64,000 nucleotides of DNA from Todiramphus chloris collaris (GCA_025345505.1 JANVCC010000018.1:41307745-41371744), one strand, 5' to 3'. Counted from the stretch's first letter, positions 13,335 through 27,300 are shown. Numbers and translations: made by a program. Notes: generated by a model not told the origin, from the letters alone.

Positions 13335-16300
13335 AAGAATAAAAGGTAGGCTAAAAATGTGAACAGCATAGTGACGATGAGTGAAATATTGTATAGGGAT
13401 TGCAGTGGGGGTGGTTCAGAAGATTAAACACACACTGGAAGCAGAAAGAAGAGTTAAAGAAAGAGGGCAGGGGAGAAAATGAAGTAAAAAGAAGAAACTG
13501 GAGATCTTGTGAAGGTTTGAGTACATAGAATTTCAACCAAAATGTTAATCAGCAAAGGAAGGAAAATGCTACATACATCTCCTTTCAGAAAAAACAGTGG
13601 AAAGCTTCATCCCCAGATGTGTGTGTTAGATGAACCAGGAGTTGGAAAAGAAAACTGGTTTGCATTCTTAAATAGAGTAGCTATGAGCAAGTGATTGTTA
13701 TAAGAAGTAGAATAAATAACCTCTATTACAGAAATGTATGTTTTCCCTGCTACTCTCCATCACAGTTGATAGCTGCTCCCTTTAGATTTTCAAGTCATTT
13801 TAGCCTACACATAAAAACAGACACTTTATTAAATTTCACCTGTTTATACCCTTTTAAAGATAAAAGTAAATGTGCTTTGCTAGTATCATTCATGTTAGTA
13901 TGTCCATGTGCTCATGAACCACCTACGTATTCCTTACAAATAAGACAAATGCATCTCTAGGGGGTGTTCTCAGGATAACTAATGTGTAAACTATATAGAA
14001 AATTGTATTACAACACCTTAAAGGAATGGTACTCTTACTCTCCACAAGCATTTTCAACAGTTCTTTTATTTATTTCTTTATTTATTATTCTTTCATAGTC
14101 TTTCTGCATTTCTTTCTGCTCTGCTTGGTACTTTTCACTTGAACAAGACTTTCTTTCTGACTGCTATCCACTCCTGGGTTCTTTATGTAGGCAACCTGAA
14201 ACAGGTTTAACAGATGTTCCAGGATTAGAAGGTGTTTTTCAGGACTGGTTGATCTTTCCATCTCCTAGGAATTAAGTATTTCTTGGATAGATAATCATAT
14301 AGTAATATGAAGGTAGTGAGAACAATATCAGAGAGCTGTTTTATGTCAGCAGGTAAAAGTACACATGCAAGTTCATAATTTGAAAGATAAATGCCTTAAA
14401 GATGGAATATGACTGGAAAGCCTCAAGCATCACTCTTACCTCCAATCCCAGATTTGTAAAATATATTTATGGCTGTTTAATGATAAATACAGTAGCATCA
14501 GATTTAGATTGTTCTAATGGCTGTAGAGAGAACAGTGACTTAATTGAACTAACTTTTTTTCCCTCACGCTTTTTTTGTGGAGCAGAAGTCATCTGTGACT
14601 TTAATTATCATCCATATTTGTTTTGCCCTATGAGCTAAACTAATACAACATTTCTTTTGTAGTGGGGAATCTTAAAGTAATGAAAAATTAATTTTTATTA
14701 TCTCCTTCTACCAGAGAAAGAGCTCAGGTATACAGCATGGAAATGCTGCACCCAAAGATACACAATAGAAGAGTAGCACATTGAGGCATAAACATTCTTA
14801 GTTATAACGGTGAAAATAATAAAACAGGTCTAATTCATAATGTGCTATCAGGTTTATTACATTTCCTCTGTATTTTCAAGAACTGAAATCACATCAACAA
14901 ACTACATCTTTATGGGGGAGTAAAAAGCTCAAGTCCAGGAACTGGTAATGCATAGCCTGCTGCATAGGCAGTGCTGCAGGCTAAGTATGTAGTTCTCTGT
15001 GTCATAGAGGATTAATGGTATTATTATTTATATTCATTGTAATAGTAACTGTACATCAATATAAGGGTGGATAAGTAGCCATTGGCTTCTTCATCTTAAG
15101 CATTAAGGATGTTGTTTACCATCTCTCATTTTCACACAGAGTGTTGCTCTGTATAACCAATAGTGCAGGCAAAAAAGACATCTTGAAATATATACGTGTA
15201 TTTTCAAAGTACAGCAGGGAGAGGGAAGGTCACTGAACAATGTAATTGATGGCAGTAGCAAAATGTTTCCTAACCTACAACATTGCTAGACAAATGTCAA
15301 ATCTGATCAAAGTATAGAAATGCAAGGTAACACCCTCTATTGTTCACATTGATTGCATCAAAGGAAATAGAATGTAAATTAGGAAAGTTTTGATGAATGG
15401 ATAGGTAGCAAAAAGAAGTACAATAAAGAGTTGGGTTTCTCCTTCCTGGCAGAGGCATACACTGCATTACCCAGCTAATCAAAATGCACAGTGCATATTT
15501 CAGCAGATTGAAATCAATTGTATCATGAGATAGCCTTTTATTTTATTCATCTTGACTCTACTGAGTGATTACTTTACCTTCTGCTGTTCAGCAACTTTCA
15601 GAATAATGCACAACTCAGTGAACTTATTTAATGCTTGTGTGTTGAATCTTTACTTTATTTAACATATTTACCAGAGACCAGTGGTGCAGAAGGCTGCAAC
15701 CTCATATGCTTTCTTGAAGGATATGTGGGTCACAGCTTCACCAGAGAAAACTTTGATTTCTGAGCCTGATATGAAGTTTGCTCATTGAGGGAATCACATT
15801 CTTTATCCTTACAGAACAGAACGATGGCTATACCATTTTAGCATTGCTGCCAGCCAATTAGAGGAACACCATTGATCATGTAGTTTCACAAAAGGCCAGC
15901 AGGCTTCCCACATTGTAAAGCAAGAATAAATTCCATAAAATTTATGGCCAAATTACTGGCAGCTGAGGTGCACAGTGAAATGTAGTCAATTAATGTGATC
16001 ACTGTAAATCATACTTACAGCTTGCTGTGTAAATAACAGTTTATTACAAACATAAATAACAAGACAAGCGACTCAGTTTAGCAGTGGCACAAACTGTTGT
16101 TGATAGTCCACATACTGAAGTGTAGAAATGAAAACAAGGTAAATATACAGCAGGAAAAGAGTTGTTTAACCACTAAGGCAATGTTTTAAGTGACATACAA
16201 ACAAATGACAAGGTACAAAGTGGCAGGCTGACAGAACATAACCAACCACAGAAGCTCAGTGACAGAGAAAAAAGAAGTCAAAAGATGTACAGGACTTAAT

Positions 16301-16819
16301 GAACTGAGATACATTTCTGAACAAATTTCTAAATAAATGTCTTTCACCAGTCTCTTGAGTCATACTCATGGGTCTCACAGTCTCTTAAATTTACAGGTAA
16401 CAGTAACACCTTATAACCCAGTAACTGAGATCTACTTTTCCTGTCCCACTGCATATCACGCAATGAAGTCAGCTATCAATTTGCGTTGCTTAAAATGGTT
16501 GTTGATTCTCTGTGTGTTGGGTAAAAGATGCATGAATTAAATTCCTAAGAACTGAGGAAAGAGAACTCTAAGAACCTCAGCTGACAGCAGGCATTGAGTC
16601 CTGCTACCACGGATACCACATTTTACAATCTCCAGTTAAAAAAACAGCTAAATTTTTTCATCCTAGTAGTCTCGGAGAACAGAACCAAATTCTGAATGCT
16701 CTATTGGTCAGCAATATTAATCTAATTTTCAGCATGGATTTATTCATAGCTAGTTTGTACCAATCTGTTCTTGTGCCAAAATAATTCTTCAGTTTAAACA
16801 GCATTTCTTCATTCTTTAG
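13335..16819. other. Unique AT-rich DNA, no gene seen
   Basis: No exon, RNA gene or clear transposon is recognised. The open frames are short and scattered on both strands. The segment 15,830-16,120 contains several homeodomain-like ATTA or AATTA cores packed in non-repetitive sequence and is raised as a candidate conserved non-coding element in the findings. Confidence 0.6.
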
Positions 16820-17210
16820 ATATTTGTAAACAAACTCATGCCTCTTCTCAGCTTCACTTGTCTCATCAGGCTAAGCTCTTCTATTAAAAATTATGCTCTC
16901 CTAACCACCTTAGCAGCCCTTCTCCTGGCCTGTTCCAGTCTGTTTATCTTTCTGGAATATGTCTGATTAGGATTTTGCACAGGAGAGGTCCTACCAGTGT
17001 CTTATACAGCAGCTTTACCACTTTCCATTTTTTCTACCTTTTTGATTCAATAGAGAAATAAAATTTGCATTTTTAAAATAGAATCCCCTTCTTAGCTCTA
17101 ACTCAGACTGTGGATTGGGTAGAAATCCTGAATACAGCCTATTGACCATATGCAGGTGATAGTCACCTAGGTTAAAACAAAACTTCCCACTATGGATCAT
17201 CAAGGCATTT
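16820..17210 (-). mobile_element. Old CR1 3' fragment
   Basis: The plus strand follows the complement of an old CR1 ORF2 C-terminal region. It has tcagcttcacttgtctcatcaggctaagctc-like wording, then agcccttctcctggcctgttcc, then gtcctaccagtgtcttatac followed by a taccactttcc tract. These correspond to the WTPSR-like and GLRP-like segments near the end of CR1 ORF2. Divergence is high, no open frame survives, and both ends are vague. It is older than the CR1 pieces at 22-24 kb and 56-59 kb. Confidence 0.5.
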
Positions 17211-17594
17211 TGTGCTTTTTAATTTCAACCCTTTATTATTACTTCTGCTTTAAAATTTATTTGGGTTTTCTGTTTGGTTTGGTTAGGGTTTTTTTCTTTA
17301 TTTTATGAAGTGTACCATTTTCTGCTTTGATAATATCTTCCAATTTTTGTGTTACTATTTCATCAGCACAATATTGTGTCACACAAGCAAATATTCAATA
17401 TGAAATACCTGAAAGGCACTCTCCTTGGAGCTACCTCTATCTGTTCTATGTCTCAAAGCTTTACTGAATCCAGAAAGACTAGTTCAGCACTCCTAGTTCT
17501 ATTAGTTATCTGAATAGATAAGTTTTGCCAAGTTATCTACTGGTTAGTTTGTCATGCTAATGTAACATTGGTAATCCATGCATAAGTTCATCAG

Positions 17595-17819
17595 GGGACG
17601 TTCAGGTTGGATACGAGGAAAAAATTATTCACCAAAAGGGTTATCAAGGTCTGGAACAGGCTGCCCAGAAAAGTGGTTGACTCTTCATCCTTGGAGACAT
17701 TTAAAAGATGGAGATATGGTGCTTAGGGAAATAGTTTACTGCTGGACTTGGAAGCACTGGGTCAACCATTGAACTCAGTGATCTTACGGATCTTTTCCAA
17801 CCTAAATGATTTTATGATC
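17595..17819 (+). mobile_element. CR1 3' end, plus strand, 5' truncated
   Basis: This is a clear CR1 tail. It holds a gttcaggttggatacgagg stretch, then aaaattattcaccaaaagggtt, then ggaacaggctgcccag, then a tggagacatttaaaagatgg segment, ending in ccaacctaaatgattttatgat. The end corresponds to the family's characteristic short terminal repeat, so the 3' terminus is intact and the element is truncated at its 5' side, as is usual for CR1. The peptide reading corresponds to the last residues of ORF2, but it is out of frame with the ATG-started frame in this spot. Confidence 0.85.
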
Positions 17820-20800
17820 TCTTTCAACCTTTGCCATCAAGACTCTAATTATATTTTTATTTTTCTTTTTTTTTGTGCTATTCATTTTCATACCCTTAAG
17901 AAAATGCAATTCCACTTAGAGTTCAGCCATTCTCCTTTTATCCCCTTTTTTCTGCTCCAAAGACAAGTTCTTGCTGGTCTGGTCTTTACAAAAATATATT
18001 ACAAATTTATATCACAAAGAATTTTTTTTTTTTTCCTCCTTATATATATATTATTGGTTGGCTGACTTCAGTGGACTCAGGAGTGCTATTGTAATTGAAC
18101 TTCTTACAATATTGTTATACCAATTCAGAATAAAGCCTTGCTGTGATCTTACATTTTTCTGAAGAAAGAGGTCTCCTATGACCTCAAGTGTAACTGTTTC
18201 ATTTCACACAACATTCTAACAAATTCAGCAAACATTATTGTGTTTTAATTGAGAAAAATAGTCATCTATTTTGAATAAGAGTACTACCCATTTATGAATC
18301 ATGACTGTAGGCACAAAACATCCATTTATTTTTGTTAGTGCTGAATGAAAGGAGAAAAAAACCATCATGTTTTCTCAAGAAAATGTGAAAATGTGCCCTC
18401 CGTATTAACAGCATGTTTATCTTTATATAGTTTGCCTAATGTCAGAAAAAATCTAAACAAATCTATCATTATTACATGTTGATGTTTACAACTTAGGTCA
18501 TCTGTCACAGTATGTGGTTATTACACACCAAATGTCAGATCTATATCAAGAAAAGGAAGGTTTCTTTTCTTTTAATTGCTTTTTTTAGCACTTGACATCC
18601 TTTAGGTCCAAATTCTTTAAAGCAGAATTTTGTAATGTAATGATTTGTGATAGGGAATATACGTTTTTAAAGTTTGCTGAAGGAAATATACAAAGGATAA
18701 TGAAAGTAAAAAAAATACTCTCTTCATGCTCATATGACGTGAGGGTATTGCCCTGTAATGTTTAAAGGGAAGAGGCAGTCGATGCTCAAAACAGACAATC
18801 CACTGAAAAAATATGCAGGCAATGAACAGTGGCTTCCAAGTTGTTCCAAGCTAAGAAGGGTTCACTTCTGCTATATGACAAAGGTCACTAAACAATTAAT
18901 TACATAAATGCCAGCAGACAACTGTTTGTGTTGCAAAGTAAGATACATGCATACTTTGGCAGATTAGTCAGCTGTTTATTCAGTTGCTTGTTGCTTATGG
19001 GACTCCGGAGGACTAATTACACTGTGGCAGTAAACCTTTTTGTAACTTAGTTTTGTCTGTGTAAGTAATTGAGTGCGCAGCTATGAACACCACATGCTGC
19101 TGTGACCATAATAAAGATAGACAACAAAAGACAGGCATGCCATGACAACATAGCCTACAGACCATAGTGACATCCCAGGAAAGGGAACTGGGAGCAAATC
19201 ACGTTTTCCCTGAGTCTATGGTTCACTTCTGTTGCCCCAAGACAAGTTGCTCTGGTTAATTGAAAGCAGCTACATAAATGGAATAATAAAGAATTCTAGA
19301 TAGTGCCAGAATCATTATTGTTTTCATCCAAAGTAGAGCACCGTAGGCTAGATCATCAGCTGCAGTAAATTAGCACAGCACAGCTACATCAACAGCTATA
19401 TGAACTTAAAACAAATGAGAATCTAAGAAGGTGAGTTTAGGAGCTACGACTGAATCAAGCTCAGAGTATATAAAACTTAATTCTTCAAAGAATATTTTTC
19501 ATGACAATGTTGGTAATCTTCTCTGCACAGATCTAGGATAAATAATCCTTTTATCTAAAAAAAGGATATGCTTTTTTTACATTATTATTATTATAAATAT
19601 TTATTTAAATAATATGCAAGTGTTCCAGCCCACAGGGTCCAAGCTGTTGCTATGGTACATGTAAGGTACATAGAATGGACTGAACTTTCTGGTGAATTTT
19701 AACATAGTCATAATATAGGATGTTACATTCCTTCTCAGGTCTCTTCTTCCCCACTGTTCTTTAGATTACTCTTCTGCTCCCCCCAAAAAAAAGTCTCTGG
19801 GGATTTCTAAACTGCTGCCTCAGAACGGCTTATGACAAGTTTTAGGCCCATAGTACTATATGTGAAAGTAGATTTTAATTTAAAAGCAGAACTGGTGTTT
19901 CTGTTCATGACTCTTCAGAGGCCAATAATACCTTCTGCAGAAGGCACTGGTACATTTTCCTACCTTTGCTGTTACAGCAGTTCTAAAGCCATGTGAGCTA
20001 TGTACCACAAAACCAGCACTTGGACATTTCAATGCATGTTGTCAAGCATTTCTTTAGTCTCATCTTTATTTAGTACACTCACCAATGAACTAGTTGCTGA
20101 ATAAACAGGAATGTTCAGTGGAGAGCCAGTGGGGAAACAAGGCAGGCTGGCACTCTTCTGCTGCTGTTCTGTCAGCAAATGCATTGTAGCCAAAACTTGT
20201 CCAAAACAGATTTAAAAACATGGTTTAATCATACTGTGAGTTGTTATCATTGGCACATTCACATTACTGTAACTAATATTGTCAATTTCCTGTGCAATCT
20301 TATTTCCTAAAATTCATTTAATTAAAGAATCACATGATGAAACAAATATCTCAGTTTTTATTAGTCAAAGACACTTAGGCTTTACCTCATTAACAGGAAA
20401 TGAGAATAGACAAGAGCTTTGTCAAATCTAAAAGATGAACAAACTTTCAGGTTCAGCCTTTTCATATTTCAGGTTCCCATACTGCCTTTGGAGCAACTTA
20501 AAATATTCATCATGGCATTATCCACATTGCTGGAATTGGCCATCTCTACAGCATCTGTGACCCCTATAATGCGATAGAGACTGCTAAAAATATAATGTGG
20601 TGACCTCCATGGAGGTCTTCTTGTGTAGAGCACCATTGACTCAGTGGCCACCATCTGACTCCACGACATTTAGATGTGTTTGTGTATTTTCTATTGATAG
20701 ATTTGCCTGTAAGAAGTGCTATCAAAATAATATTTTCCTGTCATTATTGGACTAGTCTGAACATGATTACTCCAATAAGTACCACAACCATACCCCATGC

Positions 20801-22050
20801 TGCACAGTACTAAATAGCACTGAAAAGAATTGATAATGAGAAAGAGATCCCTTTTTTCCCTTCCAATATAAACTCTTCTTCATTTTAACTCTCCATCAAT
20901 CTCTGCAATGTTGATTTCTGTATAGCTTCAGCTCATGTCACTTCACAGGCTTGCTGTGCTGCTTTCAGTGTTGTGTTATTCCTTAATGGATTGTAGTTTT
21001 CTGAAGTCACACACTGAACAAATACAATGAGTGTTTTAAGTACACTCCCCTTTGTAAGAAAAAACTGAAGAATTGCCATGTAGAAAGTTGAGCTAGTTCT
21101 TCAGATGCTGGTATCAGGGACTGGAAAATCACAGCATCATTTTTTCTTCTCTCAAAAATTAAGCCACTTAACATTTATTCTACAGAACTTCCTAAGTTAC
21201 AGATTCTGTACACAGTATTTCTGAACTACTCTAATGTACACAGAGCCTTGTTTCAAAGACAAAATCTTCCATAGTAACTTAGACATTTGCATTTTCACAT
21301 TATTGTCCTTTTTTTTTAAACTATTTAAAATGAAAACTTATCTGTAGTTTGAGATAGTGATTATGATTCAGAAGGCTATATTTCCAGTATGACCTTGGGC
21401 CAATCACAAATTTTCTTCATCTCTTCTGTAAAGTTTGTGCAAAGTGAATAAAGTGTAATAAAGGTGGTTCTTCAGAGACTGAGAAAAGCAGTCTCTGCTA
21501 CTTGACAATTTATTATCAAGCATTGCAGACAAGTGTGGATTTATAACTAAACTAGGTATACAATGAAAATGGTCTATTTGCTTTCGGAGTTCCGTAAAGT
21601 TTTGAGGTTGTTTAGTGTTTTTTTCATCATCGCCCCAATGTTTTATCTCTTCTGTAGTCAAATTCACTAGAGGAAGTAGATGAAGAATTGTCACATGAAG
21701 TCTGGCAGCAAAGAAATGAAAAGCATCCCACTGCAATAAATTTAATCTAATTTATAGGCTAGGTGTAAAGAGAGAATGTAACAGGAAAGAGCATTTAGTG
21801 CACTGTGAGAAATAGTGTCAGGAAGGACAGTTAAAAACTATACAAATACCTTTTTATTATATTGAAAGAGACTTCTTCTGTTTTAAAGCCATATGATTTT
21901 TCAGCTACTTCTTTGGATGCCTTTGCAAGACTGAAATGCAAGTATAAAGAAATCTTGTTTCTGATTACAATTATTTTTACATTCAAATTTTTTTTTTTCA
22001 AAATTAGCAGAATATGCTCCATTTATAGGCTACACATTTCTAGGGCTCTA
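17820..22050. other. Unique AT-rich DNA, no gene seen
   Basis: No transposon or gene is recognised. The part from about 18,780 to 19,450 is non-repetitive and includes an aaggtca nuclear-receptor-like half site (18,881 region) and several ATTA cores; it is raised as a candidate regulatory element. At 20,460-20,670 a cag followed by a short open frame resembles a splice acceptor with an exon, but no family is recognisable and it is not called. Confidence 0.6.
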
Positions 22051-24335
22051 ATCACAGAACTGCTGAGACTGGAAAAGACCTCTGAGATCATCAAGTCCAG
22101 CCTGTGACCCAACACTGCTACATCATCTAGACCATGGCACTAAGTGCCACATCTGGCCTTTCTTTAAGGTGACTCCACCACGTCCCTGGGCAGTCCATTC
22201 CAATGTTTGATCACCCTCTCTGTCAGGAAGCGCTTCCTGATATTCAACCGAAACCTCCCCTGGTGCAGCTTCAGTCCATGCCCTCTCATCCTGTCACCAG
22301 TTGCCTGGGAGAGGTGCCCAACCCCCATCTGACTACAGCCTCCCTTCAGGTAGTTGTAGAGAGTGGAAAGGTACCCCCTGAGTCTCCTCTTCTTCATACT
22401 AAACAAACCCAGCTCCCTCAGTCACTCCTCATAAGACTTTCCCTTCACCAGCCTTGTTGCTCTCCTCTGGACTCTCTCCAGCACCTCAGTATCCTTCTTG
22501 AAGTGAGGGGCCCAGAACTGTGCACAGTGCTCGAGGTGAGGCCTCACCAGTGCTGAGTACAGGGAAAGAATCACATCCCTAGTCCTGCTGGCCACACTAT
22601 TCCTGATACAGGCCAGGATGCCATTGACCTGAGCACACTGCTAACTTATGTTCAACCAGTTGTCAACCAGCACTCCCAGGTCTCTCTCCACCGGGCCACT
22701 CTCCAGCCACTCCTTCACCAGTCTGTAGCGCTGCATGGGGTTATTGTGTCCAGAGTACAGGATACTGTGCTTGGTCCAGTTGAACTTCATACTGTTGGCC
22801 TCAGCCCATCGACCCAGACTGTCCAGGTCCCTCTGCAGCATCTTCCTACCCTCAGGCAGATTGACACTCCCTCCCAGTTTTGTGTCATCCATAAATTTAC
22901 TGAGGGTAGTCTCAATCCCCACATCCAGGCCATCAATAAAGATGCTGAATAGGACTGGACCCAGTACTGATCCCTGGGGGACATCACTGGTCACCGGACA
23001 CCAACTGGATGCAGCACCATTCACCACCACTCTCTGGGCCCAGCCATCCAACCAGTTTTGAACCCAGAGAAGGGTGCACCCGTCCAAGCCATGGACTGCC
23101 AGCTTTTCCAGGACGATTCTGTGGGAGACTGTGTCAAAGGCTTTGCTGAAGTTGAGGTAGACCACATCCACAGCCTTCCCCTCATCCACTAGGCAGGTCA
23201 CCTGGTCATAGAAGGATATGAGATTGGTCAGATACAGGACCTTCCTTTCCTAAACCCATGTTGTCCAGGCCAGATCGCATGGTTGTCTTCTACATGTTGC
23301 ATGATGGCACCCAGGAAGAACCGCTCCATAACCTTGCCAGGCACCAAAGTCAGACTGACAGGCCTATAGTTTCCTAGATCCTCCTTCCATCCCTTCTTGT
23401 GGATGGGAGTCACACTGACAAACCTCCAGTCATCTGGGACCTCCCCGGTTAGCCGGGACAGGTGATAAATGATGGAGAGCAGTTTAGCCAGCCCTTCCAC
23501 CAGCTCCCTCAGCACCCTAGGATGAATCCCATCCAGACCCATGGACTTGTTGGGATCTAAGTGGCACAACAGGTCACTAACTACTTTCTTCTGGATTACA
23601 GGAGGGGTATTCTGCTCCCTATCCCCGTCTACCAACTCAGGAGCCCAGTTGTCCTGAGTATATCTAGTTTTTTTTGTTAAAGAACGAGGCTAAGAGGGCA
23701 TTAAGAACCTCAGCCTTTTCCTTATCTTCCATTGCTATGTTCCCCCCCTCATCCAATAAGGAGTGGACGTTTTTCCTGACTCTCCTTTTTTTATTAATAT
23801 ATTTATAAAAGCCTTTTTTATTATCCTTAACAGAGATGGCCAGATTAAGTTCTAACTGAGCTTTTGCATCCCTAATTCTCTTCCTACATGACATTACAAT
23901 ATCCTTGAATGCTTCCTGATTCGCTTGACCCTTTTTCCAAAGCTGATACACTATTTTTTTGTTTCTGAGTTCCTGCAAAAGCTCCCTGCTCAACCAGCCT
24001 AGTCTTCTTCCCCTCCGGCTCATTTTCCAGCACATAGGGACAGCCTGCTCCTGAGCCTTCATAACTTCATTCTTAAAGGAAGCCCAGCCTTCCTGGGCCC
24101 CTTTGTTTTTGAGGAATGCTTCCCAAGGGACTCTTCAGACCAGAATCCTGAACAGACCAAAGTCAGCCCTCCGAAAGTCCAAGGCGGAGGTTTCACCAAC
24201 CCCTCTCCCATCTTCCCCAAGAATTGAAAACTGTATCATTTCATGATTGCTATTCCCCAGTTGACCTCCAACAGTGACTTCTCCAACAAGTCCTTCTCTG
24301 TTCACGAGAGAACAACCTACCATTTCACCTAGATA
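22051..24335 (-). mobile_element. CR1 LINE, 2.3 kb, 5' truncated
   Basis: A long CR1 copy on the minus strand. Its 3' end is at the low coordinate (atcacagaactgctgagactgg, a worn form of the family's 3' terminus). Its 5' end stops near 24,335 inside the endonuclease domain, so ORF1, the 5' UTR and most of the endonuclease are absent. This is the usual 5' truncation by incomplete target-primed reverse transcription. Similarity to the family reads continuously from the endonuclease tail through reverse transcriptase to the 3' UTR. It is one of the best-preserved CR1 copies in the window. Confidence 0.92.
22164..24323 (-). pseudogene. CR1 ORF2 remnant: endonuclease tail, reverse transcriptase, C-terminus
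   Basis: ORF2 of CR1 encodes an endonuclease plus reverse transcriptase used for retrotransposition. Reading down the minus strand, the pieces are: endonuclease C-terminus with NREGLVGEV (24,135-24,323); the linker (23,664-24,062); RT fingers with GLDGIHPRVLREL and NYRPVSLT (23,228-23,635); RT palm (22,641-23,201); and the C-terminal tail with [11 protein letters not shown] (22,164-22,406). The palm piece has [23 protein letters not shown] and [10 protein letters not shown]. The RT finger piece is in a different frame from the rest, so at least two frameshifts flank it, and stops separate other pieces. The DD pair of the FxDD motif is kept (codons at 22,884-22,889). The first aspartate of motif A has become asparagine (codon 23,151-23,153), which should abolish catalysis. 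It is a pseudogene. Confidence 0.9.
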
Positions 24336-27300
24336 TGATAAATTTTTATTTCACCTTCCACTTTTTACAGCTAGCAAAATATCATTTCCAAAAACTACTT
24401 CAGTTCAGTAACTTCACAAGCTGTACCTGCTTGAGTATTGATCCTTCTAGAAATATTTCAGGTGTCTAATTCTCTCGCTTGACAGAACTACAGTGTCAGC
24501 TGCAATTTTCATAAACTGGAAGCATCAAAAAGCTTAGCACCCTTCCTCGGTTTTGATTACTGCAGCTGTTCTCAAAGCTGCAACAAAGTGAAACATCAAA
24601 GCAGCAAAGCTACACAGAGACTGATGAGAACTACTCAAAGACATCTAGATTAAATAACTAGGTAGTGAATTTCATCTAGTTTTGTAAGTCTTGGCTTATA
24701 ACATATGGCATCAAGCATAGGGGCTCATGGTGAGGAAGCATGATAATAATTAGACTACTTGGAAAAGTAACTGGGTTCAATAAGATAACAAATACAAGGG
24801 TTTCTGGCAGAAGATCTGAAGGGACGTGGTTAATGTTATTATCCTGTCTTCTCTCCTTTAGAAGTGCAAGGCTTTGATCAGTTTTTTTAGAGGTGTGAGG
24901 TTAAAGCATTTGCATATTATGAGATTTCACAGTGTTGCAGATTCTTTTTTTCTTTCTTACAAGCCTGCAACTCTATACATGTGGTATCCTCTAGTTTTGT
25001 TCTCTTAAATATGTATTACATAATTACACACACAAGAACACATACTTTCATAATGTGTTCTCTGTGATCATTCATAAACATGTTTAAGGGAGAATTTGGT
25101 ATGCCACAAGCCCTTGGGAAGCATCTGATAGCAAGAACCTCCTAAGTCTGGAAGGCTGGCCTATTCATGCCACTCCATGGACAAATATTTCAATAATCCA
25201 CAAAGTAAGCTTAACAGAAGTCCACTCCAGAGTACTGGAGTACCTTTTAGCAGAGTTTAGAGTCCTGGAATGATTTGCAAATAATTGTCTTCTGCCAAGA
25301 ATAAGTACTTCACTGTCCAAGGTATGGAATCACACAGAAGATATTTGTGTATTTTCATATACAGCACTTTATTTTTTCTGGCTATTAGTGTCTTACCCCT
25401 ACCTATTTTCTTCAGTCTAAAATAATTCTTAATCTACATTGCTTATTTTATGTTTTAAGTGGGGGGGGGGGCAGCTGCGGAATTAGAATTACTTTCTCAA
25501 GAAGCTCAGTGAAGAAATTAAATTCCCTGGCTTGTGCTAGAGAAAACTCCGTTGCATTGTGATAAATGAAAGAGTATAATTTCACATAGTTCATGTAGAT
25601 AAGCCCAAGAGTATATGATTTCCACTTACCTCAGATGCTTTACTAAGGAGCCCCATTTGACATTAAAATAGATAAATAAAACCACTTCAGTTCGTACTGC
25701 AGGAAAGGGTAACTGTGAATCACACTATTCCATGTTTTTCCTTATTACATTTCATGTATGTCTGGGTATGTTCCCACACCAGCTAAAGTTCTGCAATCTA
25801 CTGTACTTCTTTATCTTTATTATTGGCAAATAGTTCGAAAATACTGAGCACTGAAACCCCTGAGAGCTGGAGAATATCAGTAGCCAGAGGAGAACAGTCT
25901 GCATGTGTGCAATGCAGAAGGGGGATATATTGATTTGTGGGGAGTTCACCCAAATTAATTGTGCCAGCCAATAAGAAGACACCATCAATTATTTGTTTAG
26001 CTTGAAAAACATCAGTATTATGACAAATACAGTTGTCCAAGCAGAGAAATGCACACATGGAAGTGTGGAAGAAAACTGCACAGTCAAGCATAAGTAACTA
26101 TGGAGTACTGCAGCTATATAATTGTTTAAAACAATTTTATTTTTGCAAAGCAGGATAAAGTATGAGGAAGAAAAGAAATCAATCAACAAAGAATATAGTA
26201 AGTAAAAAAAAAAAAAAAAGTTTAAATATTAGTTTCTGTAAAGAAAAAATCAAGACAAAAAAAAAAAAAAATCCGAATATCTAACCAATAATAGTTTTGT
26301 CATCCCTAGAAATAAAAAGAAATGAAAAGAAGGTTTGACAGAAAACAGTTAAGAGCAAGGGACTGATAGAAGCATGAGTGATTTCCTATGTGGGGAAGAA
26401 AGGAAAGAGCCCTTTTTTGCCAGAATTTACCATACATACAGACAAAAGAGGCTCTAGAGGCACTTTCTACCTTGGATCAAATGAGGAAAGATAGAGGTTA
26501 CAAGATGAGTTCCATCTTTCCATAAAATAAGATCTAGACTGGAGGAAAACTGTAACATCATAAATGGGCTGTAAGAACCCTATGCAGATATCAGTGAAAT
26601 AAAGACTGCTGTCATTAAGATGGTCATTAAATCCACTGCCAACTTCAGCTAGTGTTAGTACATATTGATTTACCAATCCCACCTTTATTGGAAGAGCTGT
26701 CTCTGCTCTCACTCTCACAAAACAGCAAACTGTGTAAAAACAAGGTGAGCTGCAGTAAGAAAAAATGGTTTCAGCCACCAGTTCAAAAGCTGATTTAAAA
26801 GAGATTGTTTAATCTAAGAGTAATTTGTCTATGATCTATTGCTCTTGAAAACAAAAACAAAACCACTAGCAGTTAAGATACATAGGAAGCTAAACAAAGA
26901 GCTAGGTATAGTTAATTTGTTCCTGGTTACTAATTTAGCTGAGATTCATATATTAAGTTTTGGATTCAGTGTCCACAGCAGTACAATTTCAGTATATCAA
27001 TCTGTTTAATAACACCATACCTCAGCATAAGCCTTGGATTCGATGGTGTACCCTCAAAATATAAAATTAAGGGATCTGACTTTTAAGTAACTCAATAACA
27101 GCCTATGAACAGGAAATTAAGTTTTACAAAAGTTATTCCTTTTATGTAGTTAACCCTAAAAGTGGGAAGTTTCCCATTTCTATCACTGCATTTTCATGGC
27201 TTGCCATTATGGATAGTTCTGCAAAAGCAAATGTAATCCAGTTTCATATACTAAGGCATAATGTATGCATTCATCTAAAAGAAGAAAAACCCACTCTACG

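Noticed and set aside
20460..20670. Possible plus-strand splice acceptor followed by a short hydrophobic frame
   Set aside because: The polypyrimidine tract is weak, the frame ends after about 30 codons and no protein family is recognisable. The minus-strand 66-codon frame there is equally unsupported.
22203..22556. 117-codon plus-strand frame, and others at 22,735-23,061, 58,492-58,926 and 56,889-57,284
   Set aside because: These are antisense readings of CR1 ORF2 and have no independent support.
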